64,000 nt of DNA from Nectonema munidae (Eukaryota > Nematomorpha > Nectonematoida > Nectonematidae), in contig JAUIRK010001041.1 in assembly GCA_030549495.1 (NCBI GenBank), positions 1,732,165 through 1,796,164 on the forward strand, read 5' to 3'. The notes under the pieces were generated by a model. It made no database searches. It worked only from the letters and a program-made list of their open reading frames with translations, and was not told where the DNA came from. Below are positions 36,801-46,444 of the stretch, one piece after another. Position numbers and translations under genes: made by a program. Numbering within the stretch: the first letter of the stretch is position 1; each line of letters opens with the position of its first letter.

Positions 36801-39800
36801 CATCATGTCTAGAAGCCTACACCTGAAGGCAGATCCTAAATTTGGCTGAATTTACATCTATGTATGGCTCTTCCTGCGAGAGTGTAGCAAAAATTTGCTA
36901 TTCCTTGTAATGACTTTCTTGAAAAAGAATGATTGACTCAGTCTCAAATAAACATCACTTGTATTTGCCTGACAGACTAAGCTAGTAATAAGATAGCGTA
37001 ATCGAAAGACCAGCAATTACAACGACAACAACAAAATGCATTCTAAATATTGGATATAGAGATTTCAGCACCCTGTCTCTAATATTTTTTATGGATGCCT
37101 ACATCCTTGTGGGTGCTCCAGTTCTTTCTATTAAACACAATTCATGAATGGCGCAGAAGTAGCAGTTTGTGTTACTGGTTAGTCATTTCGCTCAAACTAT
37201 TGGGAATTCCGTTCTCAAATCAACTTTTCCTGTCCTTGCCCCACTGTAGAAGATAATCTGTGCAGGCCTTCTAAACTTCATCCTGCTAGCAATGTTTTAT
37301 ACTAAATTGATATGGATACCGATACACGTGAACAAGAAATAATTCAAAAAGTTGAGCTGATTGTGTTCATATCAAGTAGAAAAAATGTCAACATAATTTA
37401 GTTGCTAATCAGTGATTTCACCAAATTTTTTCAAATTGATTGATGTTTTCTAAAAGGATCTCTTTTACTAAGCTTCATTGGGGCGCTAATTTTTGAACGA
37501 TCAGATTAATCTGCTTCAAGGCGAAAAGAAAACATATGATGTATTTGTCAAGCCATATCTATACAGATTACATTTTCATGAAAGAAATTATCATGAATGC
37601 TAGATGTTTGGCATATTTTTTTAGGGTAATGAATTTTTTTAGGGGAGCTTGAAATTAGCTGGGCTTGAGAAATTCTTAAGGGGGGGGGGGGCTTGTGCTC
37701 CAAAATTTAATAGGTAGCCCGGGCTCTGACCCTGATGAATCGTTAATAGAAATTTTTTCAAAGAATAAGAACAAATATAAAGATAGAAAAAACAAATGGA
37801 TGACTCTTGAAGTAATAAATTTAATCAAAATTCGAGATAAGTTGCACAAAAAAATGAAAATTAAAAGCACAAATAGTGAAATAAGAGCTAATTATAAATT
37901 CTAACTAATTACTCTTAAAAAAGATGTCTTTCCTAGTTGTTTCAAATTCTCGAAAATTATACCTGTCTTCAAAGAAGGAAATTGTAATGCAATAGAAAAT
38001 TATCGCCCAATAAGTATCGTTAGCACTTTTTCAAAGTTATTTGAAAAAATATTGTATAATCAAATGATCAGTTACATAAATAATAACAAGCTTTTTTTCA
38101 AATAATATCAATTTGGCTTCAGAAGAACACAATATTCTGCAACTCATCTGCATACCCTTTTCATAAATGAAATTACAACATTCTTAAAAAAAAGGAACAC
38201 GTCTTGGCGCTATTCATAGATCTCTCGAAAGCTTTTGACAGCATCTCACATAACACTCTCCTAACAAACTTTCCTTAGTTAGGATTTTCTAATAAAGCCC
38301 TAACTTTTTTGAGTTCTTATTTAACCAAAAGATATCAAAAAGTAGTAATCTCACAGGGGCGTTCCACAAGGTCCCATTTTGGGGCCAATCCTATTTCCCC
38401 TTTTTGTAAATGATTTGCATATTGTGAGTCAAAACTTCAAATGTCTATTCTTTGATGATGATATCACTATCAGTGCACCCTTTTCACTTTCTTCTAGAGG
38501 TGGGGACTTTGTAAATGAAGTATTACATCAGGTTTGCAACTGGGTAGATTCCAATGAATTAAACATTAATATGAAGAAAACTAAATATATGATTTTTCAA
38601 ATAAATTGAATAATTTATGCGTTAAAAGTCAAATAGAACGTATATCATGTTTTAATCTTCTGGGATTGTATATAAATAAACACCTGACCTGAAAAAATCA
38701 CATAAATTCAGTTTCTATGAGATTAAATTCTGTAGTAGGTGTTTTAAATAGATATAAAAATGGGATTTTCTGTAAATATCAAATTAGTGCTTTATAAATC
38801 GCTAATTTTACCTCACTGCTTTTACAGCCTAATCAATTGGGGATATACAGACATAAAAAACTGATGTGTATACAAAATAGAGCAATCAAAAAAGTATCCA
38901 ATTCTAATAGCAAAAGTTGTACTGTACAGCCCTATATAATAAGTATGATTTGTAGAGAATTGATGACATTTATCACCTTCAACTATCTATTTTTTTATAC
39001 AAACTTGTTAATAAATTGTTACTTGATATTTTTGATGAATGGATTGTTTATAAAAATAATATAGTTGATTATAAACTTAAAAACCCCAAAAAATTTGACA
39101 TTGATTTTCTTAGATTACGGAGTCCTAAAAAGGTTCTGAAATATACAGCCATTAAGCTTTGGAATGACAATATTTCAAAACTGAGAACCTGACACTCAAA
39201 TGGAATGATGATCCAGGAGTGAAATCTAATGAGAGTACACAAAAATAATAAAAAGCTTGAAGAAAATATCATACCTTCTGTTTGGACGCTTGCATAAGCT
39301 TTCGAGGAGGCAGGAACATTATTCAATTGCGTATCCATGCAAACTGCTTTAGATTTCGCCTTAACTTTGTAATATCTGTCACCACCATCTGAAATTAAAG
39401 AATTTCTACGTTTAGATCTCTTAATTCAAATAAAATGAGGTAATTTCTTTTAACAAAGTCATTGGACAGCAAAAGACATATTGAGTGGTGAGGGGATCAA
39501 GTTAACTTTACTTCATAACAAGTCTAAAACTATCAATGATTTGTTTGCACCATTGGAGTTTGCGACAAATGGCAATAAGTCACAATGGGTAAGAAAAATG
39601 ACAGAATTAAGGAAAAAAATGAACAGATTTGCTTCTATTTTTCTCTTTTTTTGCTGAATTTTTGTAAACGTTAAATTTGCTACATTCTTCTTCTTCTTCT
39701 TCTTTTTCTTCTTCTTCTTCTAGACCTTGTAGTGTACACTTGTGTTGTTTATAAAGTAGTTAAACTTGCTACTTTATTCGTCTTTAAATAATAAATAATA

Positions 39801-42589
39801 ATTTCTCAATAAATGAAACAAACTCTTCAGGATTAGTAAATGTTGTTGTCATCTTTTGACCTCTAATCAAAATTTGAATGAAGAAATTCAAAATGTTTTG
39901 AAAATTGGAAAACTGCGAAATGTCGTTAAGCAATTCCCTTACGTTTACGATTTTAATAACTATAAATTCATGTCACAACCTCATACTTTGTTATCACATT
40001 CAGGTCTTGATTATCCTTTTTAAATTGTACTTGTTCATTTCTTGATTTTTCAGTTTAAACATTTTTTGTGAGAAATAGGAAAAATTATTTTGTGCAATTC
40101 AAAAAAATTGTTAAAAAATGAAAGTGAGATGATCTTAATAAATGTCATCATCTTTCTTTCCTTTCCTACTAAACAACACTTATGCTGTTTTAGTATAACT
40201 CTAATTACGACACGGCAAGTCAACTCCTATCTACGCACATTCAGTTTCTTGAACAACACAACAACGACCAAAGCTTATTATAGTTCATCTCAATAATACT
40301 CTTAATTTTTTTACGTTAAGTTGTACATCCGCATGCAACCAAGTGTATACGCTTTATTTTCGTAGATACAAATTTATTTAGCTAATAGTTATCATGTGAC
40401 TGGCTCCAAAAATAGCGGCCTCGCATAAATATATGTCAAATTTATTTAGTTTTCACAACAAAGTCTAGGTCCCGTTTATTCCTATACATCATGACTTTTT
40501 ACAATGTATTTTTTTGCAAATGTACAAGTATATATTCATTGATAATACTGACCTGAATAGTTTTGGAGGTTTCTATACTATTAAGCTTTTCTCGGTGTAT
40601 TTTGTATGCTAAGCTCAAAAATGTTATCCATTTTGCTCGATCAGGTGCAAATTTTGTGCTATTGCATTTTAAGCCGACAAACGGGCACATTTTCGCTCAA
40701 AATGGAGTCATCATATTTGTTCATTAAAAAAATCGTACAAGACATTGTGGCAAGCCTCACAGAAAATAAGAGTATATGCCAGCATATTTTACATATATTT
40801 TTTTTACAATTAAATTTCCTTTCCATCTCGTGGTACATGGCATTTACTAGCAACCTTCCCAATGGGAATTCTCTAGACCAGCCTTTCTAAACCGGGGTTC
40901 CGCGGAACCGTAGGGTTCCGCAGAATGTTGCTAGGGGTTCCACGAGATAAGCTGATATACTTTGTTATAAAGCGCTGTTACTTGACTCTCTAAAGTCTAA
41001 ACTATTACAAATTATTTACTATTATTACTTTTTACACTACAAAACTATTTACAGCTACTATGTATACCTGCATTGCCCTTTAAATATATTTTATATACAA
41101 TCAAATTCTTTAATTTATTTAAATATGGAGCTTATATTATTTTTTTATGAATATGATATCACTTTTGGATATAATTATGGTATCAAATGAAATCAAATAT
41201 TGATGCGAAATGAGATTTGAAATATATATTTTAATTCATTATGTCATTTACAGAAATGCTTTCATGTTTTATCTTTAAAGTTAGAACTAAACTTTAGATC
41301 ATTCCCATTTGATTGAATATCATATTTTAAATTTCTAATTGTATATATTTCTTCTTAAAAAATATAATCAAAAACCACACAGACCTAATTGTTAATATAC
41401 TTAATAACATACCCACACATAATATAATAACTACTGAAAATTCCTTTTGCTAGAAAAATCTCTCTTAAAATTTAAATAATCATTCATTTAAAATAAAAAA
41501 ATTGTTTTTTTTATCACAAGACTATGTGAAAACATCGAAAAAGAGCACATCAATCTTTTGCAACATACGGAAATCAGCTAGTTAAGTAAAGGAAGAGTTC
41601 TAAATAGGGTGCTTGAGCTGAAAGATGAGTTGAATGCTTTGATAAGGAACATTGGCTACTTTGTCTCTATTACTTAGCAGATATTTTTGATCATATGAAC
41701 AAACTGAACAAGTCACTGCAAGGCGTGAAGGAAAATATATTAACTTCAAGTGATAAAATATTCGCATTCAAAAAAAAGTAAACATATGGAAAACACATGT
41801 TTCAAAAGGAAATTTTGAGATGTTTCCACGATGTCTTAAATTTAATAGTGAAGAAAAATATAAAAATTTTTTTAATCTTATTAAATCTCATTTAGATGAT
41901 CTTTGTTTTGAAATTGAAAAATATTTTCCTTGCCTTTCAATACATATTTATGATTGGGTGCGAAATCCATTTTCTAAATCTGTTAATCAGTAAGTCGGAA
42001 TCTGGCTAAGCAAAAATCTTCAGATGATTGGTACCCAGTGCGCTGAGCTCCTCCCCCTCCCAATAATTTTTCGCCCCACCATGGAAATCACATTAGATAG
42101 GCGTCCCCCCTCCACGGATGTACGCACCTGTTGGAGACGAAGTTGGATATTGAAGTAGGCGATGAATTTGGAAGGTGAAATACTTTTGTTTAGGTTAAAT
42201 GTAAAAATAAAATTTAAATATATTTCATCGATATAAAAAAAATGAATATTATTTTTAAAAACGGTGTTCTTCAATCAGTTTAACCATTTGGTGAATACAG
42301 GTAAAATTTTGTTTTGTATCAATTTCAGGGTAAAAAATTTCTTACTGACAGTTTTGGAATCTTTTGCACTTTTATGTTTAATATCCTTTTTGGGTGTAAG
42401 GGAAATCTCTAAAGACGTTTCATGATTAGAATCTTTGTCAGTGGTATGCCAGTCAACGGTGAACTTTCGCGTTGTCGTCGAACTTTCTAAATCGGAGCTG
42501 GATTCCAGAGAAATGGATGAATTGATCGTGCTCTTGCTGCATCCCTTTTTTCCCTCAGATAACTTTTTAGGTGCCAAAGGTGCAACCAT
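22110..42589 (-). CDS. Large unrecognised Ser-rich protein, 4 coding exons (gene span)
   Basis: Assembled coding parts: 42589-42346, 39388-39275, 33216-32911 and 24826-22110. All three introns are phase 1. Junction codons are A|AT, G|GA and G|AA, and the coding total of 3381 nt gives 1126 residues plus stop. Donors are gtaag, gtatg and gtaat; acceptors are cacacag, atttcag, gtatgcag and a T-tract ending aag. The protein is hydrophilic, rich in Ser, Lys and Asn, and probably largely disordered, with no transmembrane segment. Notable parts are an Ala-rich probable helix (about residues 125-155), a poly-Ser/Glu stretch near 880, three copies of a (L/V)LE(T/S)(T/S)F motif near 990, 1020 and 1063, and C-terminal ETTV, which fits a class I PDZ ligand. 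This suggests a cytoplasmic or cortical scaffold protein, but I do not recognise the family. The introns (8.1, 6.1 and 3.0 kb) are full of transposons. Confidence 0.8.
24827..26289. other. Intron sequence, nothing recognised
   Basis: Part of the 8.1-kb intron between the last two coding exons. It is AT-rich with no repeat or coding block that I can identify. The interval 24960-25320 is slightly richer in GC and contains several cgct/gcg motifs, without a clear feature. Confidence 0.4.
26290..26770 (-). mobile_element. RTE-type LINE C-terminal fragment
   Basis: Minus-strand translation gives pieces such as the CIRSSLVY-type block near 26740 and RLRLFDHMNSSKDSFIRI near 26580. These match the LYRSCVRS-LYG...RLRWFGHV.R region typical of RTE-group LINEs. 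The DNA matches two other pieces in the window (32460-32765 minus and 45540-45830 plus), sharing tagtttagtatata and downstream words. Frameshifts and stops are frequent. Confidence 0.65.
28306..29757 (+). mobile_element. LINE B: 5'-truncated LINE inserted into LINE C
   Basis: This piece is A- and C-rich on the plus strand, in sharp contrast to the T-rich LINE C on both sides. It starts abruptly within RT (FRPIAQSTAFSKILETILLD at about 28312). It continues through TSFDLSKAFNNVDLELL and a QGSVLSPILFNLYMNDL block to FLFADDILCISYH (28790), then a long C-terminal frame to 29579. The 3' tail is a short tandem series of aaataaattg units (29720-29745). 5' truncation plus a repeated 3' tail is the usual product of target-primed reverse transcription. 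A single frame change lies near 28690-28720, within the PQG box; otherwise the frame is open for about 1.2 kb, so this is the youngest LINE here. Confidence 0.75.
28713..29579 (+). pseudogene. LINE B reverse transcriptase C-terminal half
   Basis: An open frame of 288 residues beginning in the PQGSVLSPILF box. It holds NLYMNDLINYMEDKFTEVFL, the catalytic FADD at about 28795, a thumb region and a basic C-terminal region without a visible RNase H domain. The upstream RT blocks (28405-28746) are in another frame and overlap it by 34 nt. With its 5' truncation the element cannot be complete. It is annotated as a remnant, though this half has no internal stop. Confidence 0.8.
31983..32262 (+). mobile_element. 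tRNA-derived SINE
   Basis: A tRNA-like head lies at about 32028-32097: an A-box-like ggttggttagatactgg and a B-box GGTTCAATCCC at 32073-32083, with TTGGG/CCGTA flanks around TTCAATC resembling a T-arm. An unrelated body follows. The 3' end is aaataaatttcttcttctat (32243-32262), nearly the same as the LINE C end about 390 nt upstream. The word aagtggcg occurs on both sides of the head (31991 and 32117). A second, shorter copy of the head is at 50108-50160. It lies in an intron of the large gene on the opposite strand. Confidence 0.7.
32460..32765 (-). mobile_element. RTE-type LINE fragment
   Basis: The minus strand includes EMRMLRIMCKVS (about 32700-32665), the TEMRMLRWMCGV block of RTE-group LINEs. 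It is preceded by a copy of the tagtttagtatata word shared with the RTE pieces at 26.7 and 45.6 kb. The fragment stops about 145 nt before the coding exon at 32911-33216. It is degraded, with several stops. Confidence 0.55.
32911..33216 (-). CDS. Large gene, third coding exon
   Basis: 306 nt on the minus strand, bounded by the acceptor gtatgcag (ending 33217) and the donor G|gtaattatat (32910). It is phase 1 at both ends and translates to (G)RNAYLALGRATCHAATIASA, then an Ala/Gln/Glu-rich stretch AASQAILEAKQTTEESSS likely to be helical, then SMLSVIVSTSCLIYADDLEN and an acidic end NMEEDS. It is noticeably richer in GC than the introns around it. The YADD string here is a chance likeness to reverse transcriptase; no other RT block is nearby in this frame. 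Confidence 0.85.
33217..35690. other. Intron sequence, little recognised
   Basis: Part of the 6.1-kb intron. No coding block is supported. A minus-strand frame at 34434-34739 (101 residues, partly hydrophobic) has no motif or splice context. A GTTA/TTAA-rich stretch at 35215-35290 resembles similar stretches at 61300-61345 and 63105-63170, suggesting a dispersed simple-repeat family. Confidence 0.4.
35715..36080 (-). pseudogene. Relic of an arthropod repeat-encoded protein (possible)
   Basis: The minus strand translates around 36080-35990 to FTKYLYKDGVPGLTVEKLQA then GIFEALPTRQNM. At 35928-35720 comes a frame containing TAFRNLKLHNN and HRRLNAVMMPFYFWIL. Together these resemble pieces of a protein I recall from many arthropod repeats (a kAGIF.GPQ block, later F..LgcNMS, and RYQGRWN..MMADYCW). 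The conserved middle is missing. I cannot name the element class. The resemblance is weak and from memory. Confidence 0.35.
36737..36760 (+). repeat. Run of 24 G
   Basis: An uninterrupted G tract in AT-rich DNA. Similar G or C runs elsewhere in the window sit just inside transposon termini, but here no terminus is recognisable. Length may be unreliable for assembly reasons. Confidence 0.9.
37690..39197 (+). mobile_element. LINE D fragment (reverse transcriptase)
   Basis: Plus-strand RT remnants: FSKIIPVFKEGNCNAIENYR then PISIVSTFSKLFEKIL (about 37945-38060), QFGFRRTQYSATHLHTLFIN, RGVPQGPILGPILFPLFVND (38350-38412) and FFDDDITISAPF, where the first residue of the usual YADD/FADD is D (38450). 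The next frame continues to 38609. The C-terminal region with LILPHCFYSLINWGY and MCIQNRAIKKVS runs to about 39197. Multiple frameshifts and stops are present. Both the EN domain and the 3' end are missing or unrecognised. It lies in an intron, antisense to the host gene, ending about 80 nt from the exon at 39275. Confidence 0.75.
39275..39388 (-). CDS. Large gene, second coding exon
   Basis: 114 nt on the minus strand between the acceptor ctttaatttcag (ending 39389) and the donor GAAG|gtatga (39274). It is phase 1 at both ends. With the junction codons it reads (N)GGDRYYKVKAKSKAVCMDTQ followed by LNNVPASSKAYASVQTE(G). It joins in frame to the flanking exons. It is short, but the splice sites and phase agreement on both sides support it. 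Confidence 0.8.
39389..40870. other. Intron sequence with a CTT microsatellite
   Basis: First part of the 3.0-kb intron. A CTT-rich microsatellite lies at about 39685-39720. Such tails mark the 3' ends of LINE C and the SINE, so this may be the end of a decayed element. No other feature is supported. Confidence 0.45.
40879..42000 (+). mobile_element. hAT relic (ZBED5/SCAND3-like), internally deleted
   Basis: The left terminus at 40879 reads CAGCCTTTCTAAACCGGGGT, followed by TTCCGCGGAACC, typical of hAT ends. It is preceded by ctctagac (40871-40878), which fits the NTCTAGAN hAT target preference. Coding remnants at about 41510-41990 read LLQHTEIS then LSKGRVLNRVLELKDELNAL, DIFDHMNKLNKSLQGVKENI, LTSSDKI, EMFPRC, SHLDDLCFEIEKYFPCL and YDWVRNPF. 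That is the C-terminal half of this transposase type. The BED finger and first catalytic region are absent. The right terminus was not found. It sits in the first coding intron of the large gene, on the opposite strand. Confidence 0.75.
42046..42132 (+). repeat. Short MITE-like remnant with C-rich ends
   Basis: A short segment beginning cagtgcgctgagctcctccc and ending acggatgtacgcacctg. Its wording (CGCACATCC-like, ccaataatttttcgcccc) recalls the MITE copies at 47427 and 49824. It is too short to define. Confidence 0.3.
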
Positions 42590-42636
42590 ATTTTGTTCAC
42601 TTTCAGAAATGCCCCTCTTATCTTTATCGCTTACAT
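42346..42636 (-). CDS. Large gene, first coding exon with start at 42589
   Basis: 291 nt on the minus strand between the acceptor tttttctcacacag (ending 42637) and the donor CA|gtaagaaat (42345). The chosen start ATG at 42589 has A at -3 and G at +4. Upstream, 15 more in-frame sense codons run to the acceptor, so an earlier coding exon is possible. Immediately after the acceptor, ATGTAA forms a minimal two-codon upstream ORF, which would fit a leading untranslated exon. The coding part reads MVAPLAPKKLSEGKKGCSKS, a Ser-rich stretch SSISLESSSDLESSTTT, FTVDWHTTDKDSNHETSLEI and SLTPKKDIKHKSAKDSKTVS. It joins the next exon in phase 1. Confidence 0.8.
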
Positions 42637-42639
42637 CTG

Positions 42640-43609
42640 TGTGAGAAAAAGAGAAAATTGGAGATTATATTGATAAAGTAGCAAAAGGTGTGTTTTGTGC
42701 TTTTGAATTCAGGAATAGTAAGTAGGTGTATCCAAAGCTTAACCTATATCCTTGCAAGTATCATTGATTTTTTTTATCATTAATGGCATTAGAGAGCATA
42801 TATATATATGCAATACCTTACCTTGCTGCAAATTTATTTAAAAGTAAATTATAAGATGATGAAACTTCCTTCATCACGTATGCATTCTGTGATCACTATT
42901 AATTTGTGGAAGGAGAGCGATGTGCATTTTGTTCGACAAAGCTGTTTTCAAACAAAAAATCAATGAAAGAAAATCACCATTTTCTACGTTACTACCTTTC
43001 TCGTTTATTAGAAGGGTACTTGTGAGTGTACACCTTGTATATTTATACACACTCATGCATGCATACTATCTAGATTGAGAAAGCGCAAATTCACGATGAT
43101 TAACCACATCATCATCATTAATTAACTTTATAAAATTCATCATCTCCTTCGTCATATCACAAAATTTTTATGTTTTGAGAATTTATTAGACCTGAATGGT
43201 TGAAATTTGATTAAAAGCACAATATAATTTATACAGGCACACTATGCCACGAAGCAAAGAAGGATAGCATGTAATTGAATGCCTACCCCCGCTCAGCAAT
43301 CGTTAGGGCCGCTGGGAAAAATTGCAAATAAAAAAATATGTATGTAGTTACATTTTTTTCTTGAATGAAACAAAGAATTCCTTTGGATGATCTAATTCTA
43401 ATCCATGCAGTGGCAACCTTTGTTCAGATGTGGACCAGATTATGTTTTTAAAGCCTGGTTAGTGCTAGGAGCTATAATCATAGATTTACAAAATATGTAC
43501 ACATACGCACTTATACTTTCATATATAACTAAACATATATATAACACTTACTATACAATTGATTTTTTTTAATTAATCAATTTGACTATGGTTTGCTTTA
43601 TATAGGGAG
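42640..43609. other. No gene seen
   Basis: AT-rich sequence 5' of the first coding exon of the large gene, perhaps its 5'-most intron. No supported feature apart from a short ta microsatellite near 42800. Confidence 0.4.
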
Positions 43610-43987
43610 TAGAGATTGGCCCCGCCCAAAAAAATACAATAAAAAATTCACAATTATAATCATATTTTTACATTATATGATAGATAATGTGGTGGTATTT
43701 ATGTATTATGTGCAAAGCTATATGTATTATTTCTTTTATGTATTATCTTCAACACCGGAAAGAGTGTTTTCTTCGATGAGTTATTTTAAATCCAAAATCA
43801 GAAATAGATTGAAGGATGAAACTCTCTCAGGATTATTGTTTTTAAAATTTTATTATTTGAACAATTTTGAATAAATCATTTCAAAATATTAGTGTTCTTC
43901 TTGATAAAAAAAATATTTTTTTCCCCGGGGTACTTCAGGGTCCCCACTCCCCGGGGAGGGAAAAAAGCTTTCGGGGTGCAATCCCTA
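43610..43987 (+). mobile_element. Short hAT element with exact 8-bp target duplication
   Basis: Termini are TAGAGATTGGCCCCGCC (left) and, on the other strand, TAGGGATTGCACCCCGAAA (right). They match at most positions of TAGRGATTG..CCCG. The octamer atagggag flanks it exactly on both sides (43602-43609 and 43988-43995), the length expected of hAT integration. Inside, 43745-43873 encodes SSTPERVFSSMSYFKSKIRN then RLKDETLSGLLFLKFYYL, the hAT C-terminal dimerisation domain. It is a 378-bp internally deleted copy retaining only the 3' end of the transposase. Confidence 0.85.
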
Positions 43988-44783
43988 ATAGGGAGGCTAT
44001 GAAAACAAAAACAGTAAAAGAAAAAATTATTTATTAAAAATGAAACGCACAGTGTGTTAATTTTATAATGACAAATGAAATAAATTGTAACAAAAAAGTC
44101 ATTCTAATGCGAAATTTGGGTTTGGTGTTTCTTCACCAATGTCTCCTCAATATTTGGTGAAATGCTGGAGGCGGCGCTACTCTTAATTTATTTTCGAGGT
44201 GATTATCCTTTAGCCTTGATCTTGTTCTTGATTTAGCCTATTTCATTTTCGTGGACAGCTGCTCACATTTATTATAAGTACTACTTCCAAAAAGTGACAT
44301 TTTTTTCTTCCAAAATATATGATTTAAGAATAAGAGTGAATTAATTTTGACACTATACTCTACATTAAAACAATCAATTTTTAGCCTTTTAAAATTTTCT
44401 ATGCATTTATTTATTCTGAAAGTACCAGTTACGCAAGGCCATCCAGCTACTGGCTGACAATAGAAATTTCGCGGCGAGCGCACAATTCAGAGATCAATAA
44501 ATCGTGTTAAATTATCCGATTTGGGTAAAATGAAATTATTGTAAACAGGAATGCTTATTAATAGTACCTATATGCCAAGTAGAAGTATATGGGCATAACT
44601 AAATTAGGAGTAGTGGAAAAAAGTTGTGCTCAAATGTTTAAATTTTAGTCTAAATTGTTGATTCAAATAAATTTATTGAAAAATAATTTATTCTTGGAAG
44701 AAAAGTCAACTTATACCACCATATTAAAAGGAACCATTACTGATTGGCATAATTACAGAAATTAAAAAATTTCAGAACATGAC
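43988..44783. other. No gene assigned
   Basis: A minus-strand frame at 44238-44483 (81 residues, with GTFRINKCIENFKRLKIDCF) has no recognised motif. It is unlikely to be a complete gene. Nothing else is supported. Confidence 0.35.
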
Positions 44784-45848
44784 ATGAAAATTGTGGAGAG
44801 AGTATTGCTAAACCGAGTAAAAAGAAGCGTTGAAATAAGTAAAATTCAATATGTCAGGTACGAGTTTAATGGTTGCTATTTTTATCATAATACAGCTGAT
44901 ATAAAAAAAGTGCAAAAAATGGACTTGAAAAGGCTTTTGATTCTGTGTCTCGAGATCAAGCGTTGAAATCAATTATGGCTTTATAAGTGAATGAGGATGC
45001 CTACATAAAAATTGAAAATGTACTTTGTGATGAATCTAAAATAGAGATGAGATTGCATCACGATCGATAAAAAATCATTTCCTCTTCATGATGAAATTCC
45101 AAAAGATATACTTAAGGAAGAAGATATGTATCAAGTTTAATACCCAGATGATATCGTTTTGTTAGCGCAATCTCGTGAAGGAAGAGTTGAGTAAAAAAAA
45201 ATTTTGTTGCAAAAAAGTATAGGAAAAAAGAGAGTAAATCTAAATGGATGAAAGTAAGGGACACGTTGAAAGCAGGAATCGAATTTCAAATATTGAACTC
45301 CTGTGTTAAAAGTAATTTCATTCTCTGTGCAATGTGTAATAAATAGGTACACAATGGGTGTTTTAAAAATGTTTTTACCTATCCAGTAAAAATCTCTGCT
45401 GCAGTAGTTCTTCGATTCCTAGGAGAGGAGAATTAGATGGGAATTTTTTGAAAATATAGTAAGTAGCGTATGAGGCTAGCTTGAAAGAAATTTAAGTCTT
45501 TAAGCAATATTTAGTAGTATTACTTTGCTCTGTGAGTTTAAGGTGTCAGTTACACAAAAGTTGTATTAGGTCTAGTTTAGTATATAGTGGTCGTAGTTGG
45601 GCTTTGAAAGGAGCTGAGAAAGGTAGATTAAATAACACTGAGATAAGAATAATGTGTTAAGTGAGTTAAAATGTGGGGTTAGTAATAAGAAAATTAGAAG
45701 TCTTTGTTAAGTCAATGAGATAAATAAGGTTATGGAAAATCAAAGATTCAGATTGATTGGTCATGTAAATAGAAAGTCAAAAGATGAGTTTATTATAAAA
45801 GTTTATGAGCAGCAAACTAAACAAAATCTGTATTTGATTCATATAGAG
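44784..45848 (+). mobile_element. RTE-type LINE, degraded
   Basis: The opening MKIVERVLLNRVKRSVEISK is the KI.E.....R...VEI...Q RT block 1-2 signature of RTE LINEs. It is followed by pieces of the next block near 44900, a KGFDSVSRDQALKSIMAL-type block in another frame near 44925-44985, YPDDIVLLAQSREGRVE (45140-45190, catalytic YPDD in place of YADD), and the VLGLV..W-type region at 45560-45620. A HVNRKSKDEF block lies near 45765. Several frameshifts and stops. Two minus-strand fragments of the same family lie in the window. The element is cut at 45849 by a hAT insertion. Confidence 0.7.
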
Positions 45849-46207
45849 CAGAAGTCGGGAACCTATGGCTCGCGAGCCAGAGATGGCTCTTTTGATGACT
45901 GCATGTGGCTCTCAGATAAATCAGTGGCATTTAGGATAAATACACTCTCTTAATTTCGTCATCATTACGAATCACGACGACACAAATAAAGCTGATGAGA
46001 ATGCAGACTTTGCTCATTAATAAATAACTTCGATAAAACAAATGTTGTTTAAAATAAATTCAGAGTCTTATTATACTATAAAATTGTTGGTCTTCTTTTT
46101 CCATTTAGTTGTAATCAGTATTTAAAAATATGTATGGCTCTCAGAGGATTAGATTTTAAAATATGTGTTTTTTGGGCTCTTTTAGTCAAAAAGGTTCCCG
46201 GGCCCTG
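45849..46207. mobile_element. 359-bp non-autonomous hAT with exact 8-bp duplication
   Basis: The left end is CAGAAGTCGGGAACCTATGG, followed by CTCGCGAGCC. The right end, read on the other strand, is CAGGGCCCGGGAACCTTTTT. The two share CAG....CGGGAACCT. The octamer atatagag flanks it exactly on both sides (45841-45848 and 46208-46215). There is no coding sequence. Inside the left end is gatggctcttttgatgactg, followed by a tggctctcagataaatc word. I recall very similar wording from a hAT-type repeat common in teleost fish genomes. The near-whole ends and intact duplication indicate a fairly recent insertion into the RTE remnant. Confidence 0.9.
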
Positions 46208-46444
46208 ATATAGAGATCCAAATTGTACTACGTCATAAGTATTTTGTGTTATTACTCTCGAAGTTTACCTCAAAAATTATCATTCAAAAATGGTCTATAT
46301 TTATAATTGTATCTTCCATATATACATTCAAAAAATCTAGGATTCTTATTTCTTTCAAACCATAAGGAGTGAATTTGGAATGAAGTTATGTATTTAGAGG
46401 TAATCATTCGAAAAGATCATTGAATCCTGATCTAGAGTCTAGCT

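Noticed and set aside
39684-39720. 3' end of another LINE C copy (CTT repeat)
   Set aside because: Only the microsatellite is shared; no upstream LINE coding or tail sequence is recognisable.
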